Source: Peteryoungia rhizophila
GTDB taxonomy: Bacteria > Pseudomonadota > Alphaproteobacteria > Rhizobiales > Rhizobiaceae
Reading direction: 5' to 3'
Assembly: GCF_004912145.1 (NCBI RefSeq)
Contig: NZ_STGT01000002.1
Location: forward strand, 977,960-1,041,959
DNA: 64,000 nt
Positions 1 to 8,890 of the stretch are shown piece after piece. Within the stretch, counting starts at the first letter, position 1. Each line of letters starts with the position of its first letter. The position numbers and the translations under genes are program-made. The notes below the pieces were generated by a model that searched no databases, was not told the origin of the DNA, and worked only from the letters and a program-made list of their open reading frames with translations.

Positions 1-390
1 GCCGGATCGAGATTCGCCGGTCTCCTCGTTCCATGCGAGGATGGCCTTGGCGCGCGCGTGCCTTGCGGATGTCCCGACGCGAAGGATCTCCTGCAGCGTT
101 TCGTGGTCGTCATTGTCTTTGAGGACATCGGTGAGGTTGGCGCGATTGTTGAGGACCTCGTTGGCGAGTTTGGTCCGCGAATCAATTTCTAGGCGCTGTG
201 ATTTGCGCGGCCCTTTGAAAATCGTGGAGTGAAACTCAAGCGCGCCCATGCCGCGCGTACCGATATAGCAAAGGCGCTCGACCGGATTGAAGCTGCCAGC
301 CGATCGCCCCTGCGTCGCGAGCCATGTATCTTTCAGAGCGATGCCGAACGTGTCAGGGAGGGAGTCGGCGAGCATGCCTGGCAGACCCGG
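1..390 (-). pseudogene. HipA-family kinase fragment (decayed copy)
   Basis: This segment is closely similar, base for base over most of its length, to 21347-21735, which encodes about residues 60-189 of the intact HipA-like kinase at 20602-21915. Here the copy runs off the left edge of the window and stops abruptly at about 390, where traA-like sequence begins. Reading frames are interrupted relative to the intact copy. It lacks the catalytic loop and the start, at least within the window, so it is a non-functional remnant produced by duplication or recombination. Confidence 0.8.
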
Positions 391-1390
391 ATGACGAGGA
401 GGCAGCACGGCGCGATGCCGAGCTGATCCGGCAGAAGCCGGAGCAGGTTCTGACGCTGATTGCCGGGGAGAAGAGCGTCTTCGATCGATACGATGTCGCC
501 CGCGCGCTTCGTCGCTACATCTAAGATCAAAAGGGGTTTGCAATGCGTTTGCCGCAGTCATAGCCTCGAAGGCCCTGATGGAATTGCAGAAGGAAACAGG
601 CGGTGAGCTTGCCCGCTACACAACGCGCGAGATTCTGGAGATCGAGCACGCCATGGCCGTGCGTGCGGATCGCATGAGCCGCCACTCATTTACTCAAGTC
701 GGCTCGCACGCATCCCATAATGGGAGCGGCCATGGCGTCGATCGACATCATGTCGACCGCGCCTTGAGGCTATAGGACGAGGCCCTCAGGGCAATGACAG
801 ATGGCTCAACCTCGCAAACAGTTGAACAGCACACACCAGCTTCACCCACAGGTGAGCCCCGTTCGACGCTACACGCGGGCCTGAGCGAAGAACAACGTCT
901 TGGCGTGTGGCATGTCACCGGACCTGAGCAGATTGCCGGCGTCATCGGCTTTGCAGGTGCCGGCAAGTCGACCATGCTGGAAGCGGCGCGCACTGCGTGG
1001 AAGGCGCAGGGCTACCGGGTGCACGGCGTAGCGCTGGCCGGCAAGGTGGCGGAGGGGCTGGAGGAACCCTCCGGGATCCTCTCCCGAATGCCCGCCTCCT
1101 GGGAACACAGATGGCCGGCGGGCAGGGCAGAACCTGGATCAGGCGAATTTTCGTCTTCGATGAGGCTGGAATGATCGGCAGCCGACAGCTTGGCGGTTCG
1201 TCGAGGAGGTCGAGCAGCGAAGCGCAAAGCTTGTGCTCGTCGAAGAGCATGAACAGCTGCAGACAATGGGGCGGGTTCCCCTTCAGGGCAAACGCCGAGC
1301 GGATCGGTGCCGTCGAACTCTCGGAAAGCCGCCGGCAGAAAGAGGAATGGCAGAGGCGTCGATCGCCTTTGCCACGCATCTGACGGGTGA
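391..1390 (+). pseudogene. traA: TraA conjugative relaxase/helicase remnant
   Basis: Translating successive frames gives an ordered series of Ti-type TraA segments: a piece ending in VARALRRYI near 524, then ELQKETGGELARYTTREI near 580-640, then the helicase Walker A GFAGAGKST near 951-977, then the Walker B-like FVFDEAGM near 1150-1173, then RIGAVELSESRRQ near 1300. In-frame stops and several frame changes separate the pieces, and the N-terminal MOB relaxase domain is absent. In intact form TraA nicks and unwinds plasmid DNA for conjugation. The left end is fused to a hipA fragment. Confidence 0.8.
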
Positions 1391-1604
1391 GGGGCTGGGG
1401 GAGGGCGTTGCCCTTAGGAGAGAGGTCGTCATGGGCACTGTCGCACGCCAGGCTTCCGATCGGCCGGCGGCTCACTACGGCGCTATGGGTGAGGGTGCCG
1501 GTGTTTTCAAAGGAGAGTGGAAAAAGCATCACATTCGCTCTTGCGTGGGGGGTGAGTTGCCGCTATGAGACAGCCCGCGCCAACAAGCGCCGACCAGTGT
1601 GACC

Positions 1605-1691
1605 GGAGAGGTGGCTGAGTGGTCGAAAGCACAGCACTCGAAATGCGGCATACTCGCAAGGGTATCGTGGGTTCGAATCCCACCTTCTCGT
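1605..1691 (+). tRNA. tRNA-Ser (anticodon CGA), possibly degraded or recombined 3' end
   Basis: The cloverleaf has a D-arm, an anticodon loop with CGA at 1639-1641, a long class-II variable arm and a canonical T-arm (stem GTGGG/CCCAC, loop TTCGAAT, 1667-1683). The acceptor stem 1605-1611 pairs with 1684-1690 only with a G-U pair and a terminal G-G mismatch. The anticodon stem has an A-G mismatch (1633/1647). No encoded CCA follows. It reads TCG serine codons if functional. tRNA-Ser genes are common integration sites, and mobile-element debris lies just upstream, so it may be a partial copy made by integration. Confidence 0.75.
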
Positions 1692-2027
1692 TTGTCGAGA
1701 GCGGTCTATGAAGTGGCTAGCTTAGGAAGCCTCTTTTTTGGCCGATGGTTGGCAGCAACCAGATATTGGTATGGCTTCACCGCGAATTTTGTCGGCCCGT
1801 TCCTTCTGCCTTAAAGTCTTCCTTCGGTGCTGGCGTAGAGTGCGCGGTCGCTGCCTATTGAGCAATCTGCGATCGATGCCGGTTTTTGGGCGTTGTGGTG
1901 CTTCGTGCCGGCACGGCGCCTCTGTGTCTGTGTTTAAATCTGCGACACTTTCATCGAAACCGATTTGCCCGTTGAGCAGAAAGGCGGAGTTCGATTCCTC
2001 ATAATCACGACTGGTTTGTTATGATGC
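1692..2027. other. Intergenic region without a recognisable gene
   Basis: I see no supported gene between the tRNA and the polymerase gene. A T-arm-like string (GTTCGATTCCTC, about 1989-2000) occurs near the right end but no tRNA can be folded around it. The promoter of the polysaccharide genes presumably lies here, but no convincing -35/-10 pair was identified. Confidence 0.5.
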
Positions 2028-3302
2028 TTGTACATTGATTCGTGGGTGTTGGATGCGGTGAGAGAACAGGATAGGCTAGAGGGCCGCAACGACTATGTTA
2101 TTGCAGTCGCGGCTTCGTCCGTGGTCTACAACAGCATGCTTGCGATTATAAATGCGCATGTGATGCCGCTCAGTTTTTCTCACGTGGCGGCTGCAGAAAT
2201 CCTGATCTTGCTCGCTGGCTTGTTCTTCATTCTGGGCAAGGGCATGTCCAGAGACGATATCGGCATTTCCTGCTTCATGGCGTTCACACTTGTGATCGCG
2301 TTCTATATGTCGGCTATCAACCGTATCGTATTCGTCGATTATCTCCGCAACATTCTTATCGTTTTTTGCTTCGCGACTCTTGGGTCATGGGCCAATCGAA
2401 GAACGGTCAAGGCCGCCTTTATGGTCTCGCTGGCGGTTGTAATGGCAGTGTTGCTATGTGAGATTTTCTCACTTCCGCTCTACGCCGACATCTTCGAGCC
2501 CGGCTATTATTTCGAAACGACACGCGGGCTCAAACCGCCAGAATGGGATACGACCGGCCTGTTTGGCAATGCACTCGGCTTCGAGGGGCGGCTCAGCTTT
2601 GGATTGATTGGCCACAGAGCCTCTTCGCTCTTTCTTGAGCAGGTCTCGTTGTCAAACTTCGCCGGCGTCATGATGATGTATACCTTGTACTTTTGGGACG
2701 AGCTGCGGCGCGGGATGAGATTTCTGCTCATCGCCTGCATCGCATTGATTTTGCTGACGACAGCCTCTCGCACCATGCTGACTTTCTCTGCGATTTGTTT
2801 CGTGGGGTATTTCGTGTTTCCGCTCTTGCCGAAACTCCTAAGCCTCTTGACGATGCCGCTGATCCTTTTTGCAGGTACTATGGTGTATCTATTCAAGCCG
2901 GACGCGAGAGGCGACAATCTCAGCGGCCGTATCGTGCTCACCATGCGCCACATATCCGAAATGGATATCTATGGCTTTCTTGGCTTCTATGCCGATAAGG
3001 CCGCGCTTTTCGCCGATAGCGGCTATGTCTATATTGTCTATGCCGGGACGATTTTCGGAATGCTGGGGTTCTGGTTGTTCGTATCTCTCTATCCTGCCGG
3101 ACGAACGCCGGCACAGCGAAGGCTGGCCCAGGCGCTGCCGATCTTCATGTTCTTCAACTTGATGATCGGTGCAACGCCTGTATTCACCGCAAAGATCGCC
3201 GGCTTGATGTGGTTGCTACTGGGACATGCCCGGCACCAAACAGTGCCGCGAGTGGGCTCTCAATCCGTTTCAGTGGGCAGCGCTGTGTCGAGACAAGCGT
3301 GA
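2028..3302 (+). CDS. Wzy/O-antigen ligase-like polysaccharide polymerase (membrane)
   Basis: The predicted protein is 424 residues and strongly hydrophobic, with roughly ten membrane segments. A large polar loop around residues 155-200 contains FEPGYYFETTRGLKPP and the RLSFGLIGHRASSLFLEQVSLSNF stretch (given here in outline). This architecture, with a loop before a GHRASS/EQ segment, is typical of Wzy-type polymerases and O-antigen ligases that join repeat units in the inner membrane. The start used is TTG with no clear ribosome site; GTG at 2046 or 2058 are alternatives. It is followed by a phosphotransferase-like gene, a GH5 gene and a Wzz-like gene. The family call is from topology, not from a diagnostic motif. 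GC content is visibly lower than in the downstream catabolic operons. Confidence 0.65.
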   Translation: MYIDSWVLDAVREQDRLEGRNDYVIAVAASSVVYNSMLAIINAHVMPLSFSHVAAAEILILLAGLFFILGKGMSRDDIGISCFMAFTLVIAFYMSAINRIVFVDYLRNILIVFCFATLGSWANRRTVKAAFMVSLAVVMAVLLCEIFSLPLYADIFEPGYYFETTRGLKPPEWDTTGLFGNALGFEGRLSFGLIGHRASSLFLEQVSLSNFAGVMMMYTLYFWDELRRGMRFLLIACIALILLTTASRTMLTFSAICFVGYFVFPLLPKLLSLLTMPLILFAGTMVYLFKPDARGDNLSGRIVLTMRHISEMDIYGFLGFYADKAALFADSGYVYIVYAGTIFGMLGFWLFVSLYPAGRTPAQRRLAQALPIFMFFNLMIGATPVFTAKIAGLMWLLLGHARHQTVPRVGSQSVSVGSAVSRQA

Positions 3303-3455
3303 GGCATTTCTGCCTATTGGGCTCTCTTGCGTTGTCCGAAGGATCGTAGTTCACAGGCGTGAGATTAACCCTTCTGACACAATCAGCCTGCAATCTATGA
3401 TGCTCTCCTTTAGTGTGCGTGGCTTGCGCATGTAAACTGAAGGTACGCATCGGAC

Positions 3456-5108
3456 ATGTACAAATTTTTTAATCGGTGTTCCGTTGTTGTGGCGATATCG
3501 GCCGTCTGCGTTGTCCTGCTCTTCTTCCTGGAACGGGACAATAGAAGCGTACCTTTCGCAATTGCCGTTGTTTTGACGCTAACGGTACTGATTTTCAATT
3601 TCACCCAACGTGTTCGAGCATCTTTGTTGTTGGCGTGGTGCATCGTTTTCATTGTCGCTGCGATCTCGCTTACGAAGCAAAGATTGATGGGTTTCAATGT
3701 GCATGTATTTGACCTGCTGAGTTTTGCAACTGACAGCGACAGCTTGCATTTCGTGCTGATAAACTATTGGAAGACGCTTATCCCTTTGCCTGTTGCGCTA
3801 TTGCTGGCAGCATGGTTCGTGCGCGGCCTTTTTCGTGCCGACAGACCCTTGCATATTGCTCCTCTTTGGCGCCTTGCAGGAATTTTCTCTGTAGCCGTTT
3901 TCCTGACGATCAGTTACCCGCGATCGCCTGGCGATCATGGCTACTACATGGGTGGCCACTTCGCGACGTCGCTCTTCGTTTCTTTGACGGACACCTCGTT
4001 CCTGTTTGAAGAGATAGAGCTAACCCGCGAAGTTGCCGCACGGGAGGTTGCTGCTCCGTTTGATCGCGGTCAAATCTGTGGCGACATGTCATCGGCTCCT
4101 GACCTTTACATTATCCATATGGAGTCGATGTTTTCCCCTTCGCTCTATCCTGACTGGAAATTTGGTGGACCCGACAGTTATCTCGCGCGTGAAACTGCTG
4201 ATTGGAGGCCCTTGCGGGTCGAAACCTTCGCGGGCGCATCATGGACGACGACGTTCTCCTTGATGACTGGTCTGCCTGCGATAGATTTCGGGTGGATGCG
4301 TCCCTATTTGCCCATCTTCATGGCGGGGAAGGTTAAGAATGCACTGCCGCAATTGTTGGCAGCATGTGGTTATCGAACTCTTGCCGTCATGCCGACACGC
4401 TACGAGATGGTCAATGAGGGGCCATTTTTGAAATCGATTGGTTTTGAGGAAGTCTATGACCGTGACGACGTTGGCGCGGGCGCATCTCATGCGCGCGACA
4501 GGTTGTTCTACGAGTTCACCATGGCGCTTGTATCCGACCACAAGAACTCCACCGATCGTCGTCCTCTTTTCGTCTTCGTGCAAACAATGACGACTCACGG
4601 TCCTTATGATGACGTCAGTCAGCCGGAAGACGCTGTTGGAGGAATGCCGTTCGGCAATCGGCCTGATATAGACGAATTTCTGAGACGAATGACGCTCGCA
4701 CGGCAGGATTTTGCGCCCTTCCTTGCTTTTGTTGACCAAAACAAGGCGAAGGGCGGCGCCGTGGTGGTGGAGTATGGTGATCACCAGCCAAGCGTCTCGC
4801 AGGATTCAGCCGACGCGGCGGTCCGGGGACAGGCCGCGGCCGATTGGAACTCTCCACTCTACCAAACCTACTTCGACGTTCACGCTTATGGCCGAGATGT
4901 CAAATCTCTCCCACCGATGACCATGGATGTCGGGTTTCTCGGCGTCACGATCGCCGATGCTGTTGGCCTGCCTAACAATGCAGCTCAACGGGCACTTTTG
5001 ATGCTGCGTGACCAGTGCGCTGGATCGTATCACTCCTGTGCCGACAAGGCGCTCGTCTGGGATCACTTGGGCAAGCTGACAGTTTCCGACTTGTTGGAAC
5101 TACCGTGA
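3456..5108 (+). CDS. LTA synthase-like membrane phosphotransferase/sulfatase
   Basis: The protein has 550 residues. The first 160 contain about four to five membrane segments, followed by a periplasmic alkaline-phosphatase-superfamily domain. Visible metal and catalytic residues are E223 in HMES, the Thr nucleophile cluster in ASWTTTFSLMTG (T264-266), H381 in TTHGPY and the metal-binding GDHQ at 441-444. Family members such as LtaS, MdoB and EptA transfer phosphoglycerol or phosphoethanolamine onto glycans or lipids outside the inner membrane. With a polymerase upstream and a glycosidase downstream, substituting an exported polysaccharide is the likely job (inference). A sulfatase activity cannot be excluded, although the Thr nucleophile favours a transferase. 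Confidence 0.75.
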   Translation: MYKFFNRCSVVVAISAVCVVLLFFLERDNRSVPFAIAVVLTLTVLIFNFTQRVRASLLLAWCIVFIVAAISLTKQRLMGFNVHVFDLLSFATDSDSLHFVLINYWKTLIPLPVALLLAAWFVRGLFRADRPLHIAPLWRLAGIFSVAVFLTISYPRSPGDHGYYMGGHFATSLFVSLTDTSFLFEEIELTREVAAREVAAPFDRGQICGDMSSAPDLYIIHMESMFSPSLYPDWKFGGPDSYLARETADWRPLRVETFAGASWTTTFSLMTGLPAIDFGWMRPYLPIFMAGKVKNALPQLLAACGYRTLAVMPTRYEMVNEGPFLKSIGFEEVYDRDDVGAGASHARDRLFYEFTMALVSDHKNSTDRRPLFVFVQTMTTHGPYDDVSQPEDAVGGMPFGNRPDIDEFLRRMTLARQDFAPFLAFVDQNKAKGGAVVVEYGDHQPSVSQDSADAAVRGQAAADWNSPLYQTYFDVHAYGRDVKSLPPMTMDVGFLGVTIADAVGLPNNAAQRALLMLRDQCAGSYHSCADKALVWDHLGKLTVSDLLELP

Positions 5109-5192
5109 ACCCATTGTTTTCAGTCAGGTCACCATCATAGGTGCGTCTCACACCAGTTCTGCAGGGCTCGAAGGACGAAGGATGATTGCGAC

Positions 5193-6269
5193 ATGATTGG
5201 CCACAGTAATTGCAACAGACTCTGTCGCGCAGTGTTTTTTTGTCTGGCTTCATTTGCAAACGCGGGTTCCGGCAATGCTGCATCTGCAGACCTTTGTTTT
5301 CGGGGGCTGAACCTTTCTGGCGCCGAATATGGAGAGTTAGACGGTGTGGAGGGTGTGAACTTCATCTATCCCTCGACGTCCACGGTGAACTTTTTCGCAG
5401 ACAAGGGGTTTGATTCCGTGCGTTTGCCTTTCAAGTGGGAGAGGCTTCAGCCACGCTTGGGCGGTGCCTTCGACCAGACCGAACTGGAGCGGCTGAAGGC
5501 AAGTGTAAATGGCCTGCGCGGCAAGGGTCTGACCGTCGTTCTTGATCCGCATAATTATGCTTATTACTCCGGTCAGATGATCGGATCAGCTGCAGTGCCT
5601 ACGCGACAGTTCGCACAGTTCTGGATCCGGCTCGCGGCCGAGTTCGCCAATGAAGACGGCATCGCCTTTGGGCTGATGAACGAGCCGCATGACATTGCCC
5701 CGGCCGTCTGGCTCGATGCGGTAAACCGCGCGATTGCGGGTATCAGGGCCGTCGGTGCGCGCAATCTCGTCCTCGTGCCCGGCACGCATTGGAGCGGTGT
5801 GGTCTCCTGGCCTGAGGATTTCGGCCGGGGATCGAATGCGACGACAATGCTCGGCGTCGTCGATCCGATCGACAATTATGCCTTCGAAGTGCACCAGTAC
5901 ATGGACAAGGACCTGTCGGGCACGAACGAAGCCTGCGTCAATGCAGATCTGGCGGTCGACGGGATTGTGAAACTCTCGGAATGGCTGCGCACCCACGACA
6001 AACGCGCATTTCTCGGCGAATTCGGCGGATCGAAGGATGCGGATTGCCTTGCCGGTCTGACGCGCATGATGGATCAGATGGCCGAGGATTCCGACGTCTG
6101 GCTCGGCTGGACCTACTGGGCCGGTGGGGACTGGTGGTCGCCGGACGAGGGCAACAATATCCAGCCGACGGAAGCGGGAGATCGCGCACAGCTCTCCGTT
6201 CTTCTTCCGGCGCTCGAACCCGCTGCCGCAGATCCCGGTGCATGCGTGCGTATTCCGCCCGCGGGATAA
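5193..6269 (+). CDS. Secreted glycoside hydrolase family 5 (cellulase-like)
   Basis: The protein has 358 residues with an N-terminal signal peptide (cleavage about residue 30). The GH5 (beta/alpha)8 domain shows RLPFKWERLQP, the acid/base Glu164 in LMNEPHD and the nucleophile Glu276 in FLGEFGG; the HQY and WTYWAGG substrate-site motifs are also present. GH5 enzymes cleave beta-1,4-linked glucans and related polymers in the periplasm or outside. An AAGGA ribosome site precedes the ATG. Its place inside a polysaccharide synthesis group suggests trimming or release of the polymer, as for glycanases of other exopolysaccharide loci, rather than feeding on plant cellulose (inference). Confidence 0.85.
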   Translation: MIGHSNCNRLCRAVFFCLASFANAGSGNAASADLCFRGLNLSGAEYGELDGVEGVNFIYPSTSTVNFFADKGFDSVRLPFKWERLQPRLGGAFDQTELERLKASVNGLRGKGLTVVLDPHNYAYYSGQMIGSAAVPTRQFAQFWIRLAAEFANEDGIAFGLMNEPHDIAPAVWLDAVNRAIAGIRAVGARNLVLVPGTHWSGVVSWPEDFGRGSNATTMLGVVDPIDNYAFEVHQYMDKDLSGTNEACVNADLAVDGIVKLSEWLRTHDKRAFLGEFGGSKDADCLAGLTRMMDQMAEDSDVWLGWTYWAGGDWWSPDEGNNIQPTEAGDRAQLSVLLPALEPAAADPGACVRIPPAG

Positions 6270-6308
6270 GACTTAATTAACCGTAAATACTCATAGTTCG
6301 GCAAGAAA

Positions 6309-6328
6309 CGGACGTCTTTCGACGTCCG
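6309..6328. other. Stem-loop in wzz-like leader
   Basis: CGGACGTC and GACGTCCG form a perfect 8-bp stem with a four-base loop (TTTC), between the GH5 stop and the next start. No T-run follows, so it is not a standard intrinsic terminator; it may stabilise the upstream message or sit in the leader of the downstream gene. Confidence 0.5.
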
Positions 6329-6344
6329 CTGGACCTCTACATAC

Positions 6345-8084
6345 ATGGGCAAGACAATCGTGAAAGATTCAACCCGAGGACTGGGAGAATTCGACCCGCG
6401 GCCTCGTGATGCGGGCGCACAATCGACGTCCACAGCGGGCGGGGCGAATGTCAGCTTGCGCCGCTATCTCGGCGCGTCTGTCGATGAGCGCGAGGTGCAA
6501 GAGCCACGATCCCGCCGGCCGCTCACCATGGATGACATCGAGCAGCGGGCCCGTGAACGGTTCGGCTGGGATCTCTCGGGCGGCAATGACGCGCCACAGG
6601 ATGTGCATGGTGATGTGCATCCCGACGCAGTGGACGAGCCCTTGCCGAACGAGCGCCCGGCGGCCGTGCAGCCGCCGGTCCCGACTCCCGACGCCCCACT
6701 CGTCATCGACCTGAAGTTCGTTGCTCTTGCTGCCTGGCGGTATCGCATGGCGGTCCTCGCGGGCGCCGTCGTCTGCGCGCTTGCGGGCGGCGCCATGACG
6801 ACGCTGCTGGCCAAGAAGTACAGCGCGACTGCGACGCTCTATTTCGATCCGCAGAAGCTTGCCGTCGAGCTCGTCGAGAACGACAGGGCGACGTCGCCGG
6901 AAGTGCTCAACGCGACGATCGACAGCCAGACGCAGATCATCACGTCGCGCACTGTGCTGGAGACCGTTGCCGGCAATCTGAAGCTCACGACGGATCCCGA
7001 GTTTCTCGGTCGCTCCTCGGACAATGCCGCCTCCGACATGAACAGGGTGATCTCCAACCTGCAGAAGCAGATCCTGGTCTCGCGCCAGGAAGGCACGTTC
7101 ATCTTCCAGGTGAAGGTGACGACCAGGGAGGCGGAGAAGTCGGCCGCAATCGCCAATTCGCTGGTGGCCGCCTATCTCAAGGACAGTCGCGTCAATGCCG
7201 AAGACAGTTTTGGAAGCGTCAATACGAGCCTTGTCAATCAGTTGACGGCGCTCAGCAAGGCCGTCATCGCCGCCGAGGCCGAGGTGCGCGCCTTCACCTC
7301 TCAGAACGATCTCTTTGCCGTGGGCGGTGACCAGATCGCCGACAAGCGTCTGCAGTCGCTCGACGATCTGCTTGTTGCGGCACAGCAGAAGATCATCGAG
7401 GCCAAGGCGCAGCTCGATACCGTGTCCAGGCTCGACATCAACGATGTTCTCGTCGGGGACGCCGCGGCATCGCGAACGCTCGGAGATCTCCGCAATCAGT
7501 ATGCGAGCCTTTCGGCCAATGTGAGCAGCCTGACGGAACGTCTCGGCCCGCGACACCCGCAATTGCAGTCGGCCAAGGCGTCGCTCGGCGACATCGAACG
7601 GCAGATCCGCCTCGAACTCGAGCGCATGGTGGTCGCCGCCCGCAGCGCCTACGAATCGGCGCAGAAGGAAGAGGTCGACATCCTCAAGGAGCTCAACGTC
7701 CAGAAGGCATCCCAGGCGACCAATTCGACGGCTCTGATCGAGCTCAGCGAGCTGGAGCGCAAGGCCAAAGCCGCACGCGACGTCTACGAGGCCGTGCTCA
7801 AGCGCAGCGAGGAAACGGCGGCCGAGATGAGCCTCTATTCCAGCAATGTCCGCATCGTCGCCGACGCCTTCCCGGCTCAGGCTCCCGATGGTCCGGGGCG
7901 TAAGGTGCTGCTGATGGCCGGCGCCTTCGGTGGCGGCCTCTTCGGCCTCGGTCTGGGGATCGTGCTGGCTGCCGGATTTGCCCTGTTCCGGCAGATGTCG
8001 CAGAAGGTGGTAGGCCCGGAGGGCACACCGTTCTTAAGTAAATCCAACGAGTTGGCTCCATATGGGTCAAAACGGAGAAATTAG
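6345..8084 (+). CDS. Wzz/GumC-type polysaccharide chain-length protein without kinase domain
   Basis: The protein has 579 residues. About 120 cytoplasmic residues come first, then a membrane helix at about 134-156, a Wzz domain with long coiled-coil stretches (about 200-490) and a second membrane helix near 525-550. Polysaccharide co-polymerases of this group set chain length and support export. Exo-type rhizobial homologues (ExoP) often carry a C-terminal tyrosine kinase, but this one ends about 30 residues after the last helix with no Walker motifs. The unusually long N-terminal extension could be shorter if translation starts at the internal ATG at 6528. Phosphorylation control, if any, must come from a separate protein. 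Confidence 0.8.
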   Translation: MGKTIVKDSTRGLGEFDPRPRDAGAQSTSTAGGANVSLRRYLGASVDEREVQEPRSRRPLTMDDIEQRARERFGWDLSGGNDAPQDVHGDVHPDAVDEPLPNERPAAVQPPVPTPDAPLVIDLKFVALAAWRYRMAVLAGAVVCALAGGAMTTLLAKKYSATATLYFDPQKLAVELVENDRATSPEVLNATIDSQTQIITSRTVLETVAGNLKLTTDPEFLGRSSDNAASDMNRVISNLQKQILVSRQEGTFIFQVKVTTREAEKSAAIANSLVAAYLKDSRVNAEDSFGSVNTSLVNQLTALSKAVIAAEAEVRAFTSQNDLFAVGGDQIADKRLQSLDDLLVAAQQKIIEAKAQLDTVSRLDINDVLVGDAAASRTLGDLRNQYASLSANVSSLTERLGPRHPQLQSAKASLGDIERQIRLELERMVVAARSAYESAQKEEVDILKELNVQKASQATNSTALIELSELERKAKAARDVYEAVLKRSEETAAEMSLYSSNVRIVADAFPAQAPDGPGRKVLLMAGAFGGGLFGLGLGIVLAAGFALFRQMSQKVVGPEGTPFLSKSNELAPYGSKRRN

Positions 8085-8890
8085 AAAAAACAGAAGGTTA
8101 AGATTTTCTCCGTCCCACTTTTATGGGCTGCTTTCGGAGCGATCTTCCTGCTGCTCAAGCCCGCAGGGAGGGTCGTATGAGTGTTCGCCGACCCTTCAGG
8201 GAAGTGGAGGAGGCTGCGAGGCGAAAGGAGTTTTTGAGGGCTTCATGAGCATAGTCGAGATACCACTTGCGGCCGTCCAAGGTGGCAATCCCAGGAAGCC
8301 ATGCTGCCCCTTTGATGCTCCTCCAACAGTTTATTTGAACCTGCGATACTTGCTGTACCAGCATTCCTGAAAATACGTAGGCCGAGACACTGACTTGTAA
8401 GTGTGCAAGTCTGAAGTTCGACAAATGGGTTAGACGCGTGATTTATTGGAATCATGCCAGGAAGCCCTCCGGCGTCAAATCGACACGGGGGACCTGGCCG
8501 TCAACCGGGTTTGGTCGACCAGCCCGTGACATAACCCGCTAGTGATGCAAGTACCCTCGCGTCTCAGGGCCAAATTTCTGAAAGCTTGCATCGGCGCTCT
8601 GGAGGAAGTTAGCGCGCCCTGACTGCCGGGAAAGCAGCTCAATTCTCTCTGAGAGTGTAGGCTGGGGCAGCTATGCGCCCTCAACTCGGCCATAACGGCC
8701 GTTACAGCGCCGGCCTGGAAGCAGACATTGCCCCCGCCGCCTCACGTCGCCTGCGCGCCAAAAGCAGCCACTGGCACGCATTAGGAATATTGCCTATGGT
8801 GAGATGTCGTTCATTTCGTCGCTTGTCCTGTCGACTGTCCACGACAAGATATGGCTGCGCATCAATGTCGCCAATTGAAAGCAAGCAGGC
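8085..8890. other. Long region without a supported gene
   Basis: About 800 bases lie between the polysaccharide genes and the LysR gene. Short open frames exist on both strands but none has a ribosome site together with a recognisable protein pattern. A small inverted repeat (GACTTG...CAAGTC, 8392-8411) is present. I see nothing that can be named; a small RNA cannot be ruled out. Confidence 0.5.

Noticed and set aside
951..977. Walker A motif as part of a stand-alone helicase or defence ATPase
   Set aside because: Flanking sequence matches the TraA helicase region, and the frame is broken shortly after.
1981..2005. T-arm-like string GTTCGATTCCTC suggesting a tRNA end
   Set aside because: The flanking bases do not form a stem and no D- or anticodon-arm can be found upstream.
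8392..8411. GACTTG/CAAGTC inverted repeat as a terminator
   Set aside because: The stem is only six bases and no T-run follows.
8062..8455. Short open frames in the gap before the LysR gene
   Set aside because: No recognisable domain, no ribosome site and poor composition on either strand.
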